DNA of 64,000 bases from assembly GCA_010093515.1 (NCBI GenBank), contig MU001678.1, forward strand, positions 1,030,806-1,094,805, written 5' to 3'. Below, in pieces: positions 32,529-45,097 of this stretch (positions within the stretch are counted from its first letter, which is position 1; the number at the start of each line of letters is the position of its first letter). Source of the DNA: Lineolata rhizophorae. Its lineage: Eukaryota; Ascomycota; Dothideomycetes; Lineolatales; Lineolataceae. The notes beneath the pieces were generated by a model, which did not search any database, was not told where the DNA came from, and saw only the letters and a list, made by a program, of their open reading frames with translations. The translations under genes were made by a program, and so were the position numbers.

Positions 32529-34690
32529 CGCCTTTCGAGGTCATTATGTTTTGGCGATGTGGCGCATCTTGTGACTCCTACGTCGTTTCGACGAACTGCA
32601 GGACAAGAAAAGCGCTATGCAACAAGGCCTCGTCTGTTCTCGTGAGGTTTCTGCGAGACTCAATATCTGATACGGGCTCATTACTGGTCCGCCGGGCCGG
32701 AACGCTCGAAAGGCATAGGCACATAAGGCAAAGTTGAAGAAACAGCCGCGGACACCGAGAAACTCGTGCAAACTAGCAAATCCTGGTCGTTGATCGCACT
32801 CTGGGGCAACACCAATTGCGGGTAGCCGCTTAGTTTCTGGGGTGCAGCGTCGGGAAGTGGTATCCGAAGTTGCCTTGGCCATATGTCGAGGTGATTTGGG
32901 GCGCCGATTAAGGCAAGCTGGGCTGGCAAGCTGGACCGATGCTCTCAAGGTCACTTTGGGTAGTAACGCCCCTGATTTGCTGACCGCCCTTTTCTCCATA
33001 TGATGGTCCGGCACGAAATGGGAGAATTTGCCAGAAATTTTACCAAGCGGGCGGCGTCTGTAGACTCTACCAAGATGTCAGGCACGCACCGGCAAGGGAG
33101 CTGATCGCCCATACAATGCGAAAGGTCCTAAAATAGCATTCGCCTAGGAGCACTAGGTCAGGAGAGTTAAGCTAAGGAGACGGCGGGGAACGGTCAGGGC
33201 GTGGGAAACAAGAACGAGCTCAAACTAACTGCTGCAAAACAATTAATAGTATCCTCGGTGCACGGTTATTAGCGCGGGCGAAGTCGAGGGGATCAATATA
33301 GAATAAAAAGAGTCGTGGGCGGATGTGAGCAGAATGGAGATCTAGAGCAGAGGGGCAGATTGACGTTGAGATTAACCTTAAATTAAAGCCCTAACAACTG
33401 CCTCCCTCAGTCGTCGAGAACGGCGACACCCCGCGGCCGGGACCGCTGGTATGCTCGTGTGTCCTATATTAAGGATACGGGCAGGCTAACGCGATCGCTG
33501 AGCAGCGCATCGCGCACATGCCGGCAGGGTTTTTACGACGCTGGCCAAATGCGTGGATCGCCGTTTCCGATTCGCGCGACTGCCGAACGGCCTTCGTCAC
33601 TTCGCGCGATGCCGCGGTCATGGCGACCGAGGCGACGGCTGGAATACGATGGAAAGCGAGACGCGCCACTCGATTGATTGCTGACGGATGTGTTTTGAAA
33701 ATTGTTCGGCCGTCGAGGGCGCGAATGGCTCCCGCGTATGGCAGTTCGCGATGGTTGCGCACCGCGTTGTCGCCCAACAACAAATCATTCAGCCAATCCC
33801 ATTCGACCGCCTGAAGCATCATTCGTGTCCCGGAAGCTAGAGCCTCTAGACGGGACGATCGAGATTTTGAGGCACCCTGTATCCAGGGAGCGGTCTTAAC
33901 AAGATTGTTAGACACCTAACGGATGCGGCGGTTTCATGGCGATGCCCCTGATGACTGGCCCTGAACGCGGCTCTCCAAGCGAGGCCTAGACGGGCGGTGA
34001 GAACAGACAATATGTCGCCCCTAGGTTCCTCTCGGCCGCGGCGAGAGTTGCCAATGTAACAATAATAGAACGGGCCATCCGGATATCTCGCAACTTGCCG
34101 CTTTCGGGCATAGAAAGCGTCATATGATTGATGTTTATCGAATGAAATGTGGTCAATACCGCAGCGAGCACTACCGCACGGAGGCTAGAAAAAGCTACTC
34201 TGAACATGCCGTAAACCGCAGCAGCAGGGCTATTTTGAGGACTGCCGTCATCGTGAGCACCTGACCTGGTTGCGCCTACCGAGAAGGTGAGCGCGCGAAA
34301 GCGCCGGGCTTGGCCATCCGGTGGCGATTATCTCAACCGCAAGTACGGAGTAGGCACTGGATGCTCAGCATGAAGTCAGGACTTGGTTGGAGATGCGAAA
34401 CTCAAATGTGGAAGGGATCACAAGCACTAGGCGACAAGACTAGGCGGCGCAAGGGACGCCTAGCGTGCAGCGGCGCGCAGGATTTGTCAACTTGCCAAAC
34501 ATGATCTGGAATCAATGACGTGCCGATCCCTTGAGGGGCGCCCCGCCACAAGCTCCAATAGACTTGCGATTCTCGATAAAAGCAGCTTCTACAGCTTCAC
34601 TCTCTTCCCTTGGTCGTCACTGTGGCGATTTTTCTCGTTCGCTTTCCGCTATCTACGCAAACATATAACAGCGTGAGTAATTCCATCCCG
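32529..34690. other. long divergent intergenic region
   Basis: About 2.2 kb between the DUF4360 gene (-) and the MsrA gene (+). Open frames (33469-33915 on the minus strand, 33459-33814 on the plus) are antisense pairs without domains. No repeats or RNA recognised. Confidence 0.5.
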
Positions 34691-35461
34691 ATGGCCTTCT
34701 CTATGCCGAACTTGTTATCCCGGCTGTTTCGACCGTTCACCACCGGTGCTTTGCGCTTCGGGCCTGAGGGCACGGCAATGGCGCAACCTGTTGGATCTCA
34801 GGTCGCCACCGTAGCGGCTGGCTGCTTCTGGGGTGTGGAACACATGTATAGGAGGGAGTTTGGCAGTGAACGGGGCCTGCTGGACGCCCGCGTAGGTTAC
34901 ATTGGCGGAGACACCAAGAATCCCAGCTACCGAAGCGTCTGCAGTGGAGGTACAGGACGTAAGTTGCTTAATCCCCGGAATTGGGTCCACGCGGAACGCT
35001 ATGGATATGAAGAGCTGCCACACCTACGAATAGCGCGCTAACAGTGCCCGGCCGGCCAGATGCGGAGGCCCTGCAGGTCGTCTTCGACCCGGAAAAGGTC
35101 ACCTATCGCCAACTGCTCGAGTTCTTCTACAAGATGCACGATCCAACCACGCCGAACATGCAGGGGCCCGACATTGGGTCGCAATATCGTAGTGCTATTT
35201 TTTACCACGACGACGAGCAGGCGCAGATTGCGAAGGATGTTACCGACAAAGTAAACAAGGAGTGGTGGAAAGGCAAGATCACTACCGAGATCATTCCCGC
35301 TGGCGAGTGGTACGACGCCGAGACATATCACCAGCTCTACTTGGACAAGAACCCCGGTGGCTATGAGTGCCCCTCTCAGTGAGCTCCCTTCTTGGTCAAT
35401 CAGACTGCCCTGGCTAACTTGTTCTAGCTTCTTGCGCAAGTTCCCTCCGCTTTCCTCTTAA
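34691..35461 (+). CDS. MXR1: peptide methionine-(S)-sulfoxide reductase MsrA
   Basis: Exons 34691-34958, 35060-35378 and 35428-35461 give 206 residues. The catalytic GCFWGVEHMYR (Cys45) starts the core; the spliced joint restores GGTGHAEALQVVFDP; YHDDEQ, KITTEI and the tail DAETYHQLYLDKNPGGYECP follow. The enzyme reduces the S-epimer of oxidised methionine with thioredoxin. The first 30 residues contain Arg, Leu and Ser without acids until FGPEG, as in a mitochondrial targeting peptide; an internal ATG at 34778 (MAQPVGSQ) would give a cytosolic form, so two products from one gene are possible. The first acceptor was chosen 3' of an earlier CAG because only it restores HAEAL. Confidence 0.93.
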
Positions 35462-37090
35462 TCAACGACAACCCTAGTGCTTAGACTCGCCTGTGCTTTA
35501 TTGCACAGTCCCAAACACGAATCGCGATTTATGAGAGGCGCAACTCGGTCACAAGGCACCCTTGAATGGTGCTGAGAATAGGTTGATTTAAACGCGGTAG
35601 CGATTTCTTCGAAGATTGACTTATAGGATACTATTTCGGAAACCTGCATCACAGGACCGAGCGATGTTTTTCAGGTGGCTGATGTATCCAATTCTGTTAG
35701 AATAGTATTTGTTCTACGACGTCACTCATAGACAATGAATTTCAATGGCATAACCCATCTACTCATAGAGAAAGTTCACTTACAAAGTTCCTATGGCCTA
35801 CTTTAGCTCACTCGTTCTTCATTAGTGTTACACTGTTCAACCCTCCCGTGATAAGTGCTCCGTCCCCAATATCCAAGAAGAAGTTGCAAGCTCCCATCAC
35901 ATATGGAGAAGACCGTTTCAAGGCTGTACTCCGTGCCATAGTCTTTAGAAAGCGTTTCGTAGACTACCAGGCGCACCGAAGCCCGGAAGGAAGAGTGAAA
36001 GGGCTTCAGAATCACTTGTTCGAGCCTACTATCGGACTTTGGTCTGTCTTTATCATAAGAAATGACCTACCTTCCTCGTCACCTATGCTTTTGCTGTTGT
36101 TTACGAGCTTACCTACTAGATGTAGGGATCCACGTGCGGAATGACTAAGGCTCAGTGTTGCGGACGGTCCGGCGGAAACCCTGAGATGTTCTGGCCATCA
36201 ACCCCGCCAAACGCGGGGCACTCCGCGGGACGCGCGAGAAGGATTTGGAATTCCTTCGCCGACGAACCTAAAACCTCCAGTACTAATCCGCTTCCGAATT
36301 CGCTGGCGTAAACTTCCGTCCTAATTGGCCGCGTACGTGAATTATGACTCAACCGGAACACAGATAATGAATTCTATAAGAAACGTAGCTTTTGTCAAAT
36401 GCCCATCGCATCATAGCAGAAAATGATGGGCAGAGGCTGCAGAAAAGAGGGGAAGGATGCAACGCATAGCCAATGGAAGTCGGTGTCTGGAAAATCAAAT
36501 CACACACTCGTCGCCCGTGCCGCATCCGGCCGCATCCTGTGAGGCTGCGACAGACAAGGTGCATGGTGGGGCGAAAAGGGTGCCCTTGACACGCTCGTCT
36601 CACTCCTCCGAACATCTGCCTATCTAAGTATTTGGAAGCATTTCGCGTAGGAAAACGCAACAGAGGAACTCCTACAGCTCTTTCTTCCGGAGATGCTTAC
36701 AACGCCATGGCCAAATGGCAACCGTAGAGCAGCCCTGAGACCTGGACGGGCTCAATTCAAATTCAGCGCCGCATGATCCAGGTCCACTAATCCCGCATAT
36801 CTGCGGGTGGCCGGGCAGCCAGTTTGTCCATCCTGACCGGACAGACAACTCGCATCGCATGCTAAGGCGACACCCCGCCGCTGCGCGTCGCGCGGGGCAA
36901 TGCGTCATAAGCGGAACTCTAACTGTCGAGCATCAGCTCAGTGGGCGCATCCGTGGATCGCAGGCGGATATATAAAGGCTCCAACAGACTCTCGGAACCT
37001 GCTTCTTTTCAACCCCACATCCAGTGCAATCAATTGAGTCCTCCGTCTTCTGAAAGCCTTGCACGTTCAACCTCCGCCACAACAACCACG
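35462..37090. other. intergenic region
   Basis: About 1.6 kb. The MsrA 3' end, then AT-rich sequence, then the promoter of the GFA gene. The stretch 36160-36260 and 36770-36910 contains GC-rich inverted-repeat-like patches but no gene. Confidence 0.5.
36967..36976 (+). promoter_or_regulatory. TATA box of the GFA-domain gene
   Basis: ATATATAAAG lies about 120 bp upstream of the start codon and is followed by a CA/CT-rich leader. Confidence 0.55.
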
Positions 37091-37582
37091 ATGACTACAT
37101 ACCACGGCAAGTGCCACTGCGGCGAGCTCGAGTGGGATGTCCTAGTCCAGCCTGACCAGGCCAATCACATCCTCTGGTGCGTTTGCTCCCAAACAGACTC
37201 CTATCGCAAGTAGGATATTTCACTAAACACAAGTGCTCTGGATTCCAGCCACTGCAACACGTGCCAAACGCTGAGCGGCGGCACCTACACTCTCAACCAG
37301 ATCGTGCCCCTCGACGCCTTCAAGGTCACCAAGGGCGAGGACAAGGTCAAGAAGTACACTTACTACGGCGACAGCGGCAAGGCCGTCAACTGCTACTACT
37401 GCTCCAATTGCACCACTTCGCCCTATCACCAGCAGGAGATCCTCGAAGGCAAGATCATTCTCCGTACGGGGCTCCTCGACGGCCCCCGCGAGACCTTCCA
37501 GCCCTCGGCCGAGATCTACGGCAAGGACCGCCACTCCTGGGAGAAGGAGGTCGCCACGACCTTCGACGCCATGCCCTCATAA
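37091..37582 (+). CDS. GFA / CENP-V domain zinc protein
   Basis: Exons 37091-37176 and 37249-37582 give 139 residues, the usual size of a single GFA domain. Zinc ligands: GKCHCGELEW (Cys8, Cys10), the spliced CHCNTCQTLSGG (Cys29, Cys31, Cys34) and the late CYYCSNC. The family includes glutathione-dependent formaldehyde-activating enzyme (S-hydroxymethylglutathione formation) and many relatives of unknown substrate. A carbon-sulfur lyase-type role is therefore only possible. The splice falls inside the second Cys cluster. Convergent with the amidase gene 260 bp away. Confidence 0.9.
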
Positions 37583-37840
37583 ATGCGGCCAGAGGACAGC
37601 AAATCAGAGTTAGGGCGGAGTTCGGATGACGGTTAAGTGTTTCAGCCACGAAGATGAAAGGCGTACGGAAGATGTGTCGGCGAGGTGTCACGGCGGTTAG
37701 TTGTTTCAACTGGACAATGTAGACTGAAGCTTCGCTCCTTATAAAATAATAAATACGTGATTAATTAGGTGCGCCGTTCTACAAATGGTTCTAGTGCTCC
37801 AGTGCAATCACAAACGGCTAGTTAAAACCTATCTTCGTCT

Positions 37841-39732
37841 TCAATCTACTTCCAGCAGCTTATACTTACCACCTTCCTTTTCTAATGCATCCTCAATGCG
37901 CTCCATAATAGCCAGCACCTTCTCCTCGGTGAGTCGCTGTCCGACAACCTGCACGGCGACCGGCAGACCCTCCATCTTAATCGGATCATAGTGGACATAA
38001 GCGCCTTGCGCGACACCGTTCAACTTCTTTATATCGAATCCAGCCGGCAGTTGATCCAACACCCGATCTACATGAGTGACCGGAAGGATTCCACACGTAT
38101 AGTCAAGCTTAATAATAGTTAGGCCAGTTCGCGCCAGCCATTTATACGACAGGAATAAACTCACCAAATTAAATAGAAACGTATAGCCGCAGCTGCTAAC
38201 CGCCTGCTTCATCCCACCATGCGGGACCGCCGGCGTCGCATTCGGCGGCGTGAGCAGCACATCGGCCTTGACCTCGCCCTCCCACCACGCATGCCACTTC
38301 GCCTTAAACGCCTCGCGCTTCGCCACCAACTGCCAGTTCTCGAAGGCGCTCTTCTCGTGCCAGCCCGCTAGCAGACCCGCCCAGAGAGGGTCGCGCCGCA
38401 CGTACTTGACCCACAGGTAGTACAGGTACTTGACGGGCCTCGGCAGCCGCATGTAGAAGCCCATCTGGGCGGCGCCCGGGTCGTCGCGCTCGCCGGCGCG
38501 GAAGAAGGACCGGAACGTGCGGCACCCGTCGGCGTTGAGCAGCTGCGCGGCCAGCACCAGGGCATCGTAGGGCGGCGCGTCGGCCGGCGGCGCCACGTCG
38601 AAGACGTCGTGGCCCTGCGCCGCCAGCGCGGCGACGGCGCTCTGCAGCGCGCGCGCGCACGCGGGCGCCGGGTCCACGACCCCGTCGGAGCGCAGCACCG
38701 CGACGCGCAGCTTCCTGGCCGGGTCGCGGAACTCGGCCTCGACGGAGGCGCGCCACTCGAGCGGGTGCACACTGTGGTCGTACCGCCAGGGTTGCATCCC
38801 GATGAAGCTGCGCGTGAAGTAGGCCAGGTCGTCTAGGGTGCGCGCCATCGGGCTGAAGACGGACGGGATCCCCTCTTGGCCCGGCATGCTCGTCGTCATG
38901 CCCATCTTAGGCCACCGGCCCGTCGAGCAGCGCAGCGAGTAGCAGCCAGAAAAGTGCGCCGGCGCTCGGACGGAGCCGGCGACGTCGGACCCGATGCCGA
39001 TGCGGCTGCCGCCGAAGGCGAGGAGGGCGCCTTCGCCGCCAGTAGAGCCTCCGGGGGAGTACTTGTGGTTGTGCGGGTTGTTGCAGCGACCCCAGACGTC
39101 GTTGGTTGATTCGAAGGATAGGAGCGTAATGGGAAGCGCTGTCTTGACGAACGGGACCGCCCCTACAAATGCGAGTTAGCTAGTTGTCTGCAACGTTCAA
39201 TGCAGGTATTACCTACCGGCATCTTTCAGAATCTTGACTAAAGTGCCGTCTTCCTTCCACGGCTTTCCCGTATGACACGAGTAACCAACGCTCGCATCGA
39301 AGCCAGCCACGCCAATGGAGTCCTTCAACGACACCGGAATGCCAGCCAACGGTCCCTTCAAGTTTATGCCTCCGTCGTTGATCCAGTCCTCCGCTTCCGG
39401 GAACATGATCTCCGTCAAGCAATTGGTTTCCTTCTGGGCCTTGATAGCCACCTTGCCGTATGTGCGCAGCACATCCAAAGGGCTGGTAACCTGCTTGTGC
39501 ACATCCTGGACAAGCTCGGCAATGGGCTTGCCGAGAATGGTTCGTTCGGCAGGTGAAAGAGGGAGGAGGTAGGGACGTGGTAAAGTCGCGATTTTGGACG
39601 CGCGCTCGCTCTGCTTGCGCTTGCTGTGGGACGCTGTAGTGAGCAAAGGTGTACACTGATAAACGTTCTAGTACTAGCCACCACCACTTACCAGTCCGCG
39701 CGGTGCTGGAAATAGTCGAATGGGTACAACAT
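37841..39732 (-). CDS. amidase (amidase-signature family)
   Basis: Exons (minus) 39692-39732, 39217-39623, 38165-39162 and 37841-38107 give 570 residues. The Ser-cisSer-Lys triad is visible: Lys114 in VSLKDSIG, Ser189 in SPGGSTGG and Ser213 in GSDVAGSVRAPA. The family hydrolyses amides (acetamidase-type enzymes in moulds); substrate not predictable. The first exon is 41 nt (MLYPFDYFQHRADC), recovering the PFDY..HR..C..K pattern common in fungal members. The last intron is 57 nt, a multiple of three without stop, so it reads through in frame; removing it turns FLFNL-LDYTCG into the family pattern. That intron's acceptor is AAG after a CTAACT branch site. Confidence 0.9.
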
Positions 39733-41194
39733 GGCTATTGAGTGCGCGTAAAGCACTGCCTAGCGGCAATTGAGCGTAGAATAGGAGATAAAAGAACTGA
39801 AAGAGAAACTCTGGCGTCTACCCGGGCATAAGTGGGATGGAAAAGCCGGTGGAGCTCCCCTCGTCCACGCCGACGCTGGCCGAGGTCGATCGATAAGCGA
39901 GTTTGTCCGCGTGGACCTCTTAGTTGCAGGCATGATGGGTGTACGAACAAGATCCTTTCAAGTTCGGAGAGAAGAGCACAAGGGTGAGTGTAGAGCTGGA
40001 GCTGGGCCAAGCTGGTCGTGGAATCCAGTGCGACAAAGGGAAACGAGAGGAATAGATGAGCGGAAAGTCCACCCGAGTCACGTGGTAATACTGAGCGCCG
40101 ACAGGACAGCTTGACGCGAGCCCTCCAGGCAGAGATCGAGCATTGATCGCACGGTGCATCTAGAAAACCACGATCCTGGAATCAAATTTACCCGGAGTTC
40201 GTTGGGGACCGAATCTTAGGATCGCAGGTTCGCCTTCTTCAGACGGAGAAGTGAATCGTGCTTCTGAGTGGTCCTAACAGAGCCGCCGGGCCACGCCATC
40301 ATCAGGAGGTCGGCCCGCCTTCAAACATAGCAGATCCAGAACTTCCGGCCTCACCATTAACTGGGCAACCGCAAGATCAGCATGACGACCGACCCACCTT
40401 CGAATGACCGTCGTGCCGCCGCTGTGGGGGTACGTACCAATACAGCGCGCCCGTCGAGCTCTGCTTCCATCTATGGATAGCTTCCGCGCGGCTCCAACGG
40501 GACGGTAGGGCGATCGGAAACATTGCGAAACGCGCCACATCTGGGACCAGCACCAAGCAGACCCCAAACAGCGCCTTTGTGGTGCAGTCGTGGCTGTTTG
40601 GTTGAGAGCCGCACTGGTGTTGTTGCGCGATCTCATTCGCTCGAGCCGTAGCCGCTGGCCTTGATTGGTCCTTGCGGCAGCTCCACCCTAGCCGCCCAGC
40701 TCAGCCTGGTCGATGCGGTCCAAACAAGTCTGACCCGTTTGAATCGGCGAGCGAAGATGCCAGCTTTGCGTCTATTGGCGTTCGTCGCACCTGGGCCTGT
40801 TGGCATGAAACCGCCTCACTAGTAAGCGTAGTAGCAATTATAGCAAGCGTGGTAGTGAAGTTAAAGCTCAGATCAACCTAGAGCAACTGAACATTCAGTA
40901 CTTAAGGACGTGTCTCCATCCAACACAGTCCGCTTTCATTAGCATCAATTCCAACCGCAGCAAGCAAACAATAGCCTCTCTTGACGAGTTTCTTTGAGTC
41001 TTTTCCTTTCCTTTTTCTTTGTTCTTTAATTTATTATTTGGGATCTTTCTCTCTTTCCAGACAGTGTCTGAGTCTAGCCCATCCTTCTCTTCTGCCGGCA
41101 GACAAACCAAGTGTTCGTTCTTTGGTTGAGCCAACGACTCTCATTCCTCGATTCGAATCGCCTTCATTTTTTGAACAGTTCAGACTCAGTCACA
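39733..41194. other. divergent intergenic region
   Basis: About 1.5 kb holding promoters of the amidase (-) and the MARVEL-like gene (+). The last 200 bp are T/C-rich like a fungal leader. No gene supported. Confidence 0.55.
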
Positions 41195-41899
41195 ATGCCG
41201 ATCCCAAGCTACGGAGCTGCTCCCCTCAGCGCTACCTTCCTCCTCGTCCGCGTTATGCAGGTGGTCTCGATGATCGCCATTGTCGGCATGACGGCCAACT
41301 TTGTCAATCAGATCGTAACCAGCGCCATCGAACCGCCCAAGGAGTTCGTGGGCACCCTCAGCGTGGTAAGCATTGACCCTTCTTCACCTATCGGGGGCGT
41401 GCCCGGTACTAATCATCACCAGACCTGCATCGCGACGCTCTACTCGCTGGTCAGCATTGCCTTCTACTGGGCGGAGGCAAACCTGGGCCTCTTGGTCATG
41501 GCTGGCGTCGACGGCCTTCTGCTCATTGCCTTCATCGTCATTGCCGTCACGGTTGGCAAGCCGCTTTCGTTCCTCAACTGCTATGCCATCGGCGACTCCT
41601 CAGCGTCCACGACCACGACGTCGACTTACGCCTTCGTGGAATCGGTCCAGGAGAACTGGAACACGATGGGCTCGAATCTCAACCTCAGCAACTGGGCCGG
41701 TGCTACCAAGGCGAACTGCTTCGAGACAAAGGCCATGTGGGGCCTCAGCATCGCTCTCTGGTAAGTCGACTGTCCGATTCGCAAATCACCCCTCAGCTAA
41801 CAATCGATCAGCATCCTCTTCACCACCTCGGTCGTGCTCCTGCCGACCCTTTGGATGAAGAACAAGAAGGCCAATGCCGCCCCGAAGGAAGTCGAGTAA
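41195..41899 (+). CDS. four-helix MARVEL-like membrane protein
   Basis: Exons 41195-41365, 41423-41760 and 41812-41899 give 198 residues. Four hydrophobic helices lie at about 12-37, 55-75, 80-102 and 160-183, with a Ser/Thr-rich, Asn-rich loop between helices 3 and 4 holding two Cys (NCYAIG, NCFETK) that could pair. The tail is short and basic (KNKKANAAPKEVE). This layout matches the small fungal MARVEL proteins of the plasma membrane and eisosome/secretory system. The function is inferred from topology only. All three junctions close in phase. Confidence 0.8.
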
Positions 41900-43099
41900 A
41901 CCGCCAAGTGGTCTCGTGAGCCGGTGATAAGGGATCCTAGAGCAGTAATCGAGCAGTAATGGGAGATACATCGAGATTGCAAAACGGTACTGGCGCGGAC
42001 GGAGCAAGGATCCATCAGAAGAAAATCAGCACAAAAAAAAGTTTTGTTAGTAGCATTGCGGAGGAGGTGTTTTGGCGCGCGTCGGTCTTTTTGCACTTTC
42101 ATTTTCAGTTCCACGGTTGGCGTCGCTCCGGGGCCGTCCGCTTCCGTCTCTCTCTCCCCCTTTGTCAGCTAATGTCCTGCCCACATAATAACATGAAAAT
42201 TTTTTCTTTTGGGCCTCCGTCCATCCACTCGTGCCCCGCTCCTAAGTCGGCATTGAAAGCTCTAACAGTCCGGCTCCTGTCCTTTCTGCTGAGCTAGAGA
42301 CTCGGCGCGTCAGTCAGAGGTTCGATCAAATTTTGCTTGCGGGGGGGCAGGGATTGCTCAGATCCAAAGCTGCATGCGCGCACTGGCCGCCGGCAGCCGA
42401 AGACGCTGACGCCTCGCAATTCGCCATTCGCCGACGCCCCAAATGCGCGCCGTGATTGGCTGCGAGGTCGACAGCCCTCCGTCAAGCAGCCGGCCACTGG
42501 CGGCTGGGAGCTCGGCAGCCCGTTATCGCGATCAGGAACCTGCTTGTCGCCGCCGGCACGAGAGCTGGGCCAGATAGGTATCGTCCGAAAAAAAAAAAAG
42601 AAAGCTACAGCTCCCTGCATGCGAACGAACTTTATCAACGGCCGAGTGCGCCAGTAGGAGAGCACGTCGTTACCCTGCCTTCGCGCAGCAGTTCGTCTCC
42701 GCCGTCTTTCCCCCCTCCCCGTCGACGTCGTTTTCCAACGCATCTGCCGCTCATCGATCGTCTTTTTGCCTGCGCCGAGCAGCCAGTCGGGCCCGTCTGT
42801 CGCTGCATCGTCGCCTTGTTGTCGGGTCCGTCGGAGCCATCCATCGCTAGAGAAACCTCCTAGAGAAACCCCCCGGGCGTCGGTGTCGGCCGCCGGCCTA
42901 GATACGTCGCACTGCGTCACCGGCCGACCAAAGAGGGGTCCGCTTCGCACCCCGGCCCACCAAGGATTTGCCCCCTTCGGCTCTGAGCACGCAAACAGCC
43001 ACCCCGGTCTGCCCGATCCCGCCGCCGCGGCCAACCTTGCGCTCTGTTTATCTGAACCTTTAAGGCCGGCTTTCGCAGTCTCCGCCTCCCTCCTTTGCC
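41900..43099. other. intergenic region / leader of the transporter gene
   Basis: About 1.2 kb. A minus-strand open frame of 277 codons (42294-43127) overlaps the transporter start and has no domain; it is taken as chance in GC-rich sequence. An A run lies at about 42588-42599. Confidence 0.6.
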
Positions 43100-45097
43100 A
43101 TGTCCTTAGCTGAGCGCGTCTCGTCAATGGAGGAGTACGACCGCTGGCGCGACCTGTCGCCCACCGGCGGCCAGCGCCGCAAGCTTAGCTTCAACCCCGT
43201 GGGCACGTGGGTGCCACCGGCCGCCCACGAAGAGCCCGTCGGCGCATTCGAGGTTTCACCCGCCAAGCGGATATGTAAGTCCGACCCGTCCTCTCCCATT
43301 GGCGCAATTGCGCGGAGCCAATTGCTAACGGAGCGCGTTGACGTGTGTGTAGTACAGGTAGGCGTAGCCGTCGTATACTGCCTATTAGCGGCCGGGATCG
43401 TCTTCGGATATGCGGCGCTCAAGCCCGTGTTGATTCGCGAGGAGGTGTATCGTTGGACTTGCACGGAGAAGGAGCTGGAGAGAGGCGTGCGGGTTTGCTA
43501 TGAGCAGGAGATTCGGTAATCCCCTCTCCCCTCGATTTCCAGCGCGAGAATTGGTCGTATTAACATTACTGGCAGCTTAAATTTCATGTTCACCGTTGCC
43601 GCCGTCTCGACCAATGTTTGTGCGCTCCCTGTCGGCACTATTCTGGATAGGTATGGCCCGCGAGTGAGCGGCATCATCGGAACTGTCTTCTTGGCCGCGG
43701 GCTGCCTTTTCTTCGCGTTCGCGTTCAACGCGCCGTTTGATGGGTACATCCCGGGGTACCTGTTCCTCGCTCTTGGCGGTCCCTTCGTCTTCATCTCCTC
43801 CTTCCAACTTTCCAATACTTTCCCCAGGTACTCTGGATTGATCCTTGCGCTCTTGACGGGTGCCTTCGACACATCTTCCGCCGTCTTTTTGGTCTATCGC
43901 CTCATTTACCAGGCTTCAGGCGGCAGCTTTTGGCCCAAGAAGTTCTTTCTTGTCTACCTGGTCGTTCCTATCTTCATTTTCCTCGTCCAGGTCTTTCTTA
44001 TGCCCTCACACTCGTACAAGACGGTTGGCGAGCTCGTAACAGAGGCTGAAGACGACACGCTCGATGATCATGCTTCGGATGATCAGTTGGGCGACCCGGC
44101 GCGCATCCAAGAGGTACGCGATCAGCGCCGTATCCGACGCGAGTCCGTCATCTCGGAGATCACGTCGCTGCTAGGAAGCAAGGATGCACAGGCCCAGACC
44201 AAAAAGGAGGAGGAAAAGAAGCACACGTCAGGCGTGTGGGGCGCTCTTCATGGCAGAACGGCGCTGCAACAGATCGCAAGCCCCTGGTTCGTGCTCATCA
44301 CGCTCTTCACCGTAATCCAAATGACGCGCATCAACTACTTCGTCGCGACGATTCGGCCTCAGTACGAATACATGCTAGGCGACTATGACAAGGCCGTCAA
44401 CGTCAACAACTTCTTTGACGTGGCATTGCCGCTTGGAGGCGTCATCGCGGTACCTTTCATCGGCCTCGTTCTCGACAACTTCAGTACACCCTTTGTGTTG
44501 GGTTTGTTGGTCACGCTGGCCACGGTCATTGGCATCTTGGGTGTCATTCCCCACATGTGGGCCGCGTACGCGAACATTTGCATCTTTGTCGTTTACCGCC
44601 CCTTCTACTACACCACGGTCTCGTAAGTTTTAACTGTCATTTCACTTCAAACACGTTAGACCGACAGCACTAACACGTACAACCTCGCAAACAGCGACTA
44701 CGCCGCCAAAGTCTTCGGCTTCGCCACCTTTGGCAAGGTCTACGGCCTAATCATCTGCCTGGCCGGGCTTTTCAACTTCTCACAGGCCGGGCTCGACGCC
44801 CTCACCCATAAAGTGTTCGACAACGACCCCATGCCCGTCAACCTGATCCTGCTCTTCGTCGCCGCCGCCGTCGGCTGCGCCCTCGTCGGCTACGTCTGGC
44901 GCAAGAGCTGCTCCATGCACCGCGAGCAGCTCGAGGAGGAGGCCGAGGGCGCGCGCGAGACGCTGATGCCCGGCGCGAACGGGGAGAGCGCCATCGTGGA
45001 GGATGAGGGTGAGGGAGAGCAGGAGGGGCCGCGAGGGGAGGCGCGGCAGAATGGTCTGGCGGGGAACGGGCACGTGGGTAACTACGGGGCGGCGTGA
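43100..45097 (+). CDS. MFS transporter of the Fmp42 / SLC43 type
   Basis: Exons 43100-43274, 43353-43515, 43576-44622 and 44695-45097 give 595 residues. After a cytosolic N-terminus with GGQRRKLSF, helix 1 (VGVAVVYCLLAAGIVFGYAA) begins; the joint at EIR-LNFMFTVAAVS leads to the loop ILDRYGPRVSG, the MFS helix 2-3 signature. A long central cytosolic loop (about 230-310) is acidic then Lys-rich. Six more helices follow, ending in an acidic tail. SLC43 proteins move large neutral amino acids; yeast Fmp42 is of this kind and was found with mitochondria, though the vacuole or plasma membrane is also possible. Substrate unknown. All introns are 53-78 bp and resolve in phase. Confidence 0.9.

Noticed and set aside
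33850-33895. TACAGGGTG-like sequence (minus) resembling a Tc1/mariner end
   Set aside because: No inverted partner within several kb and no transposase frame.
42294-43127. 277-codon minus-strand frame before the transporter
   Set aside because: No domain, low-complexity Arg/Gly content, overlaps the transporter start in antisense; chance in GC-rich DNA.
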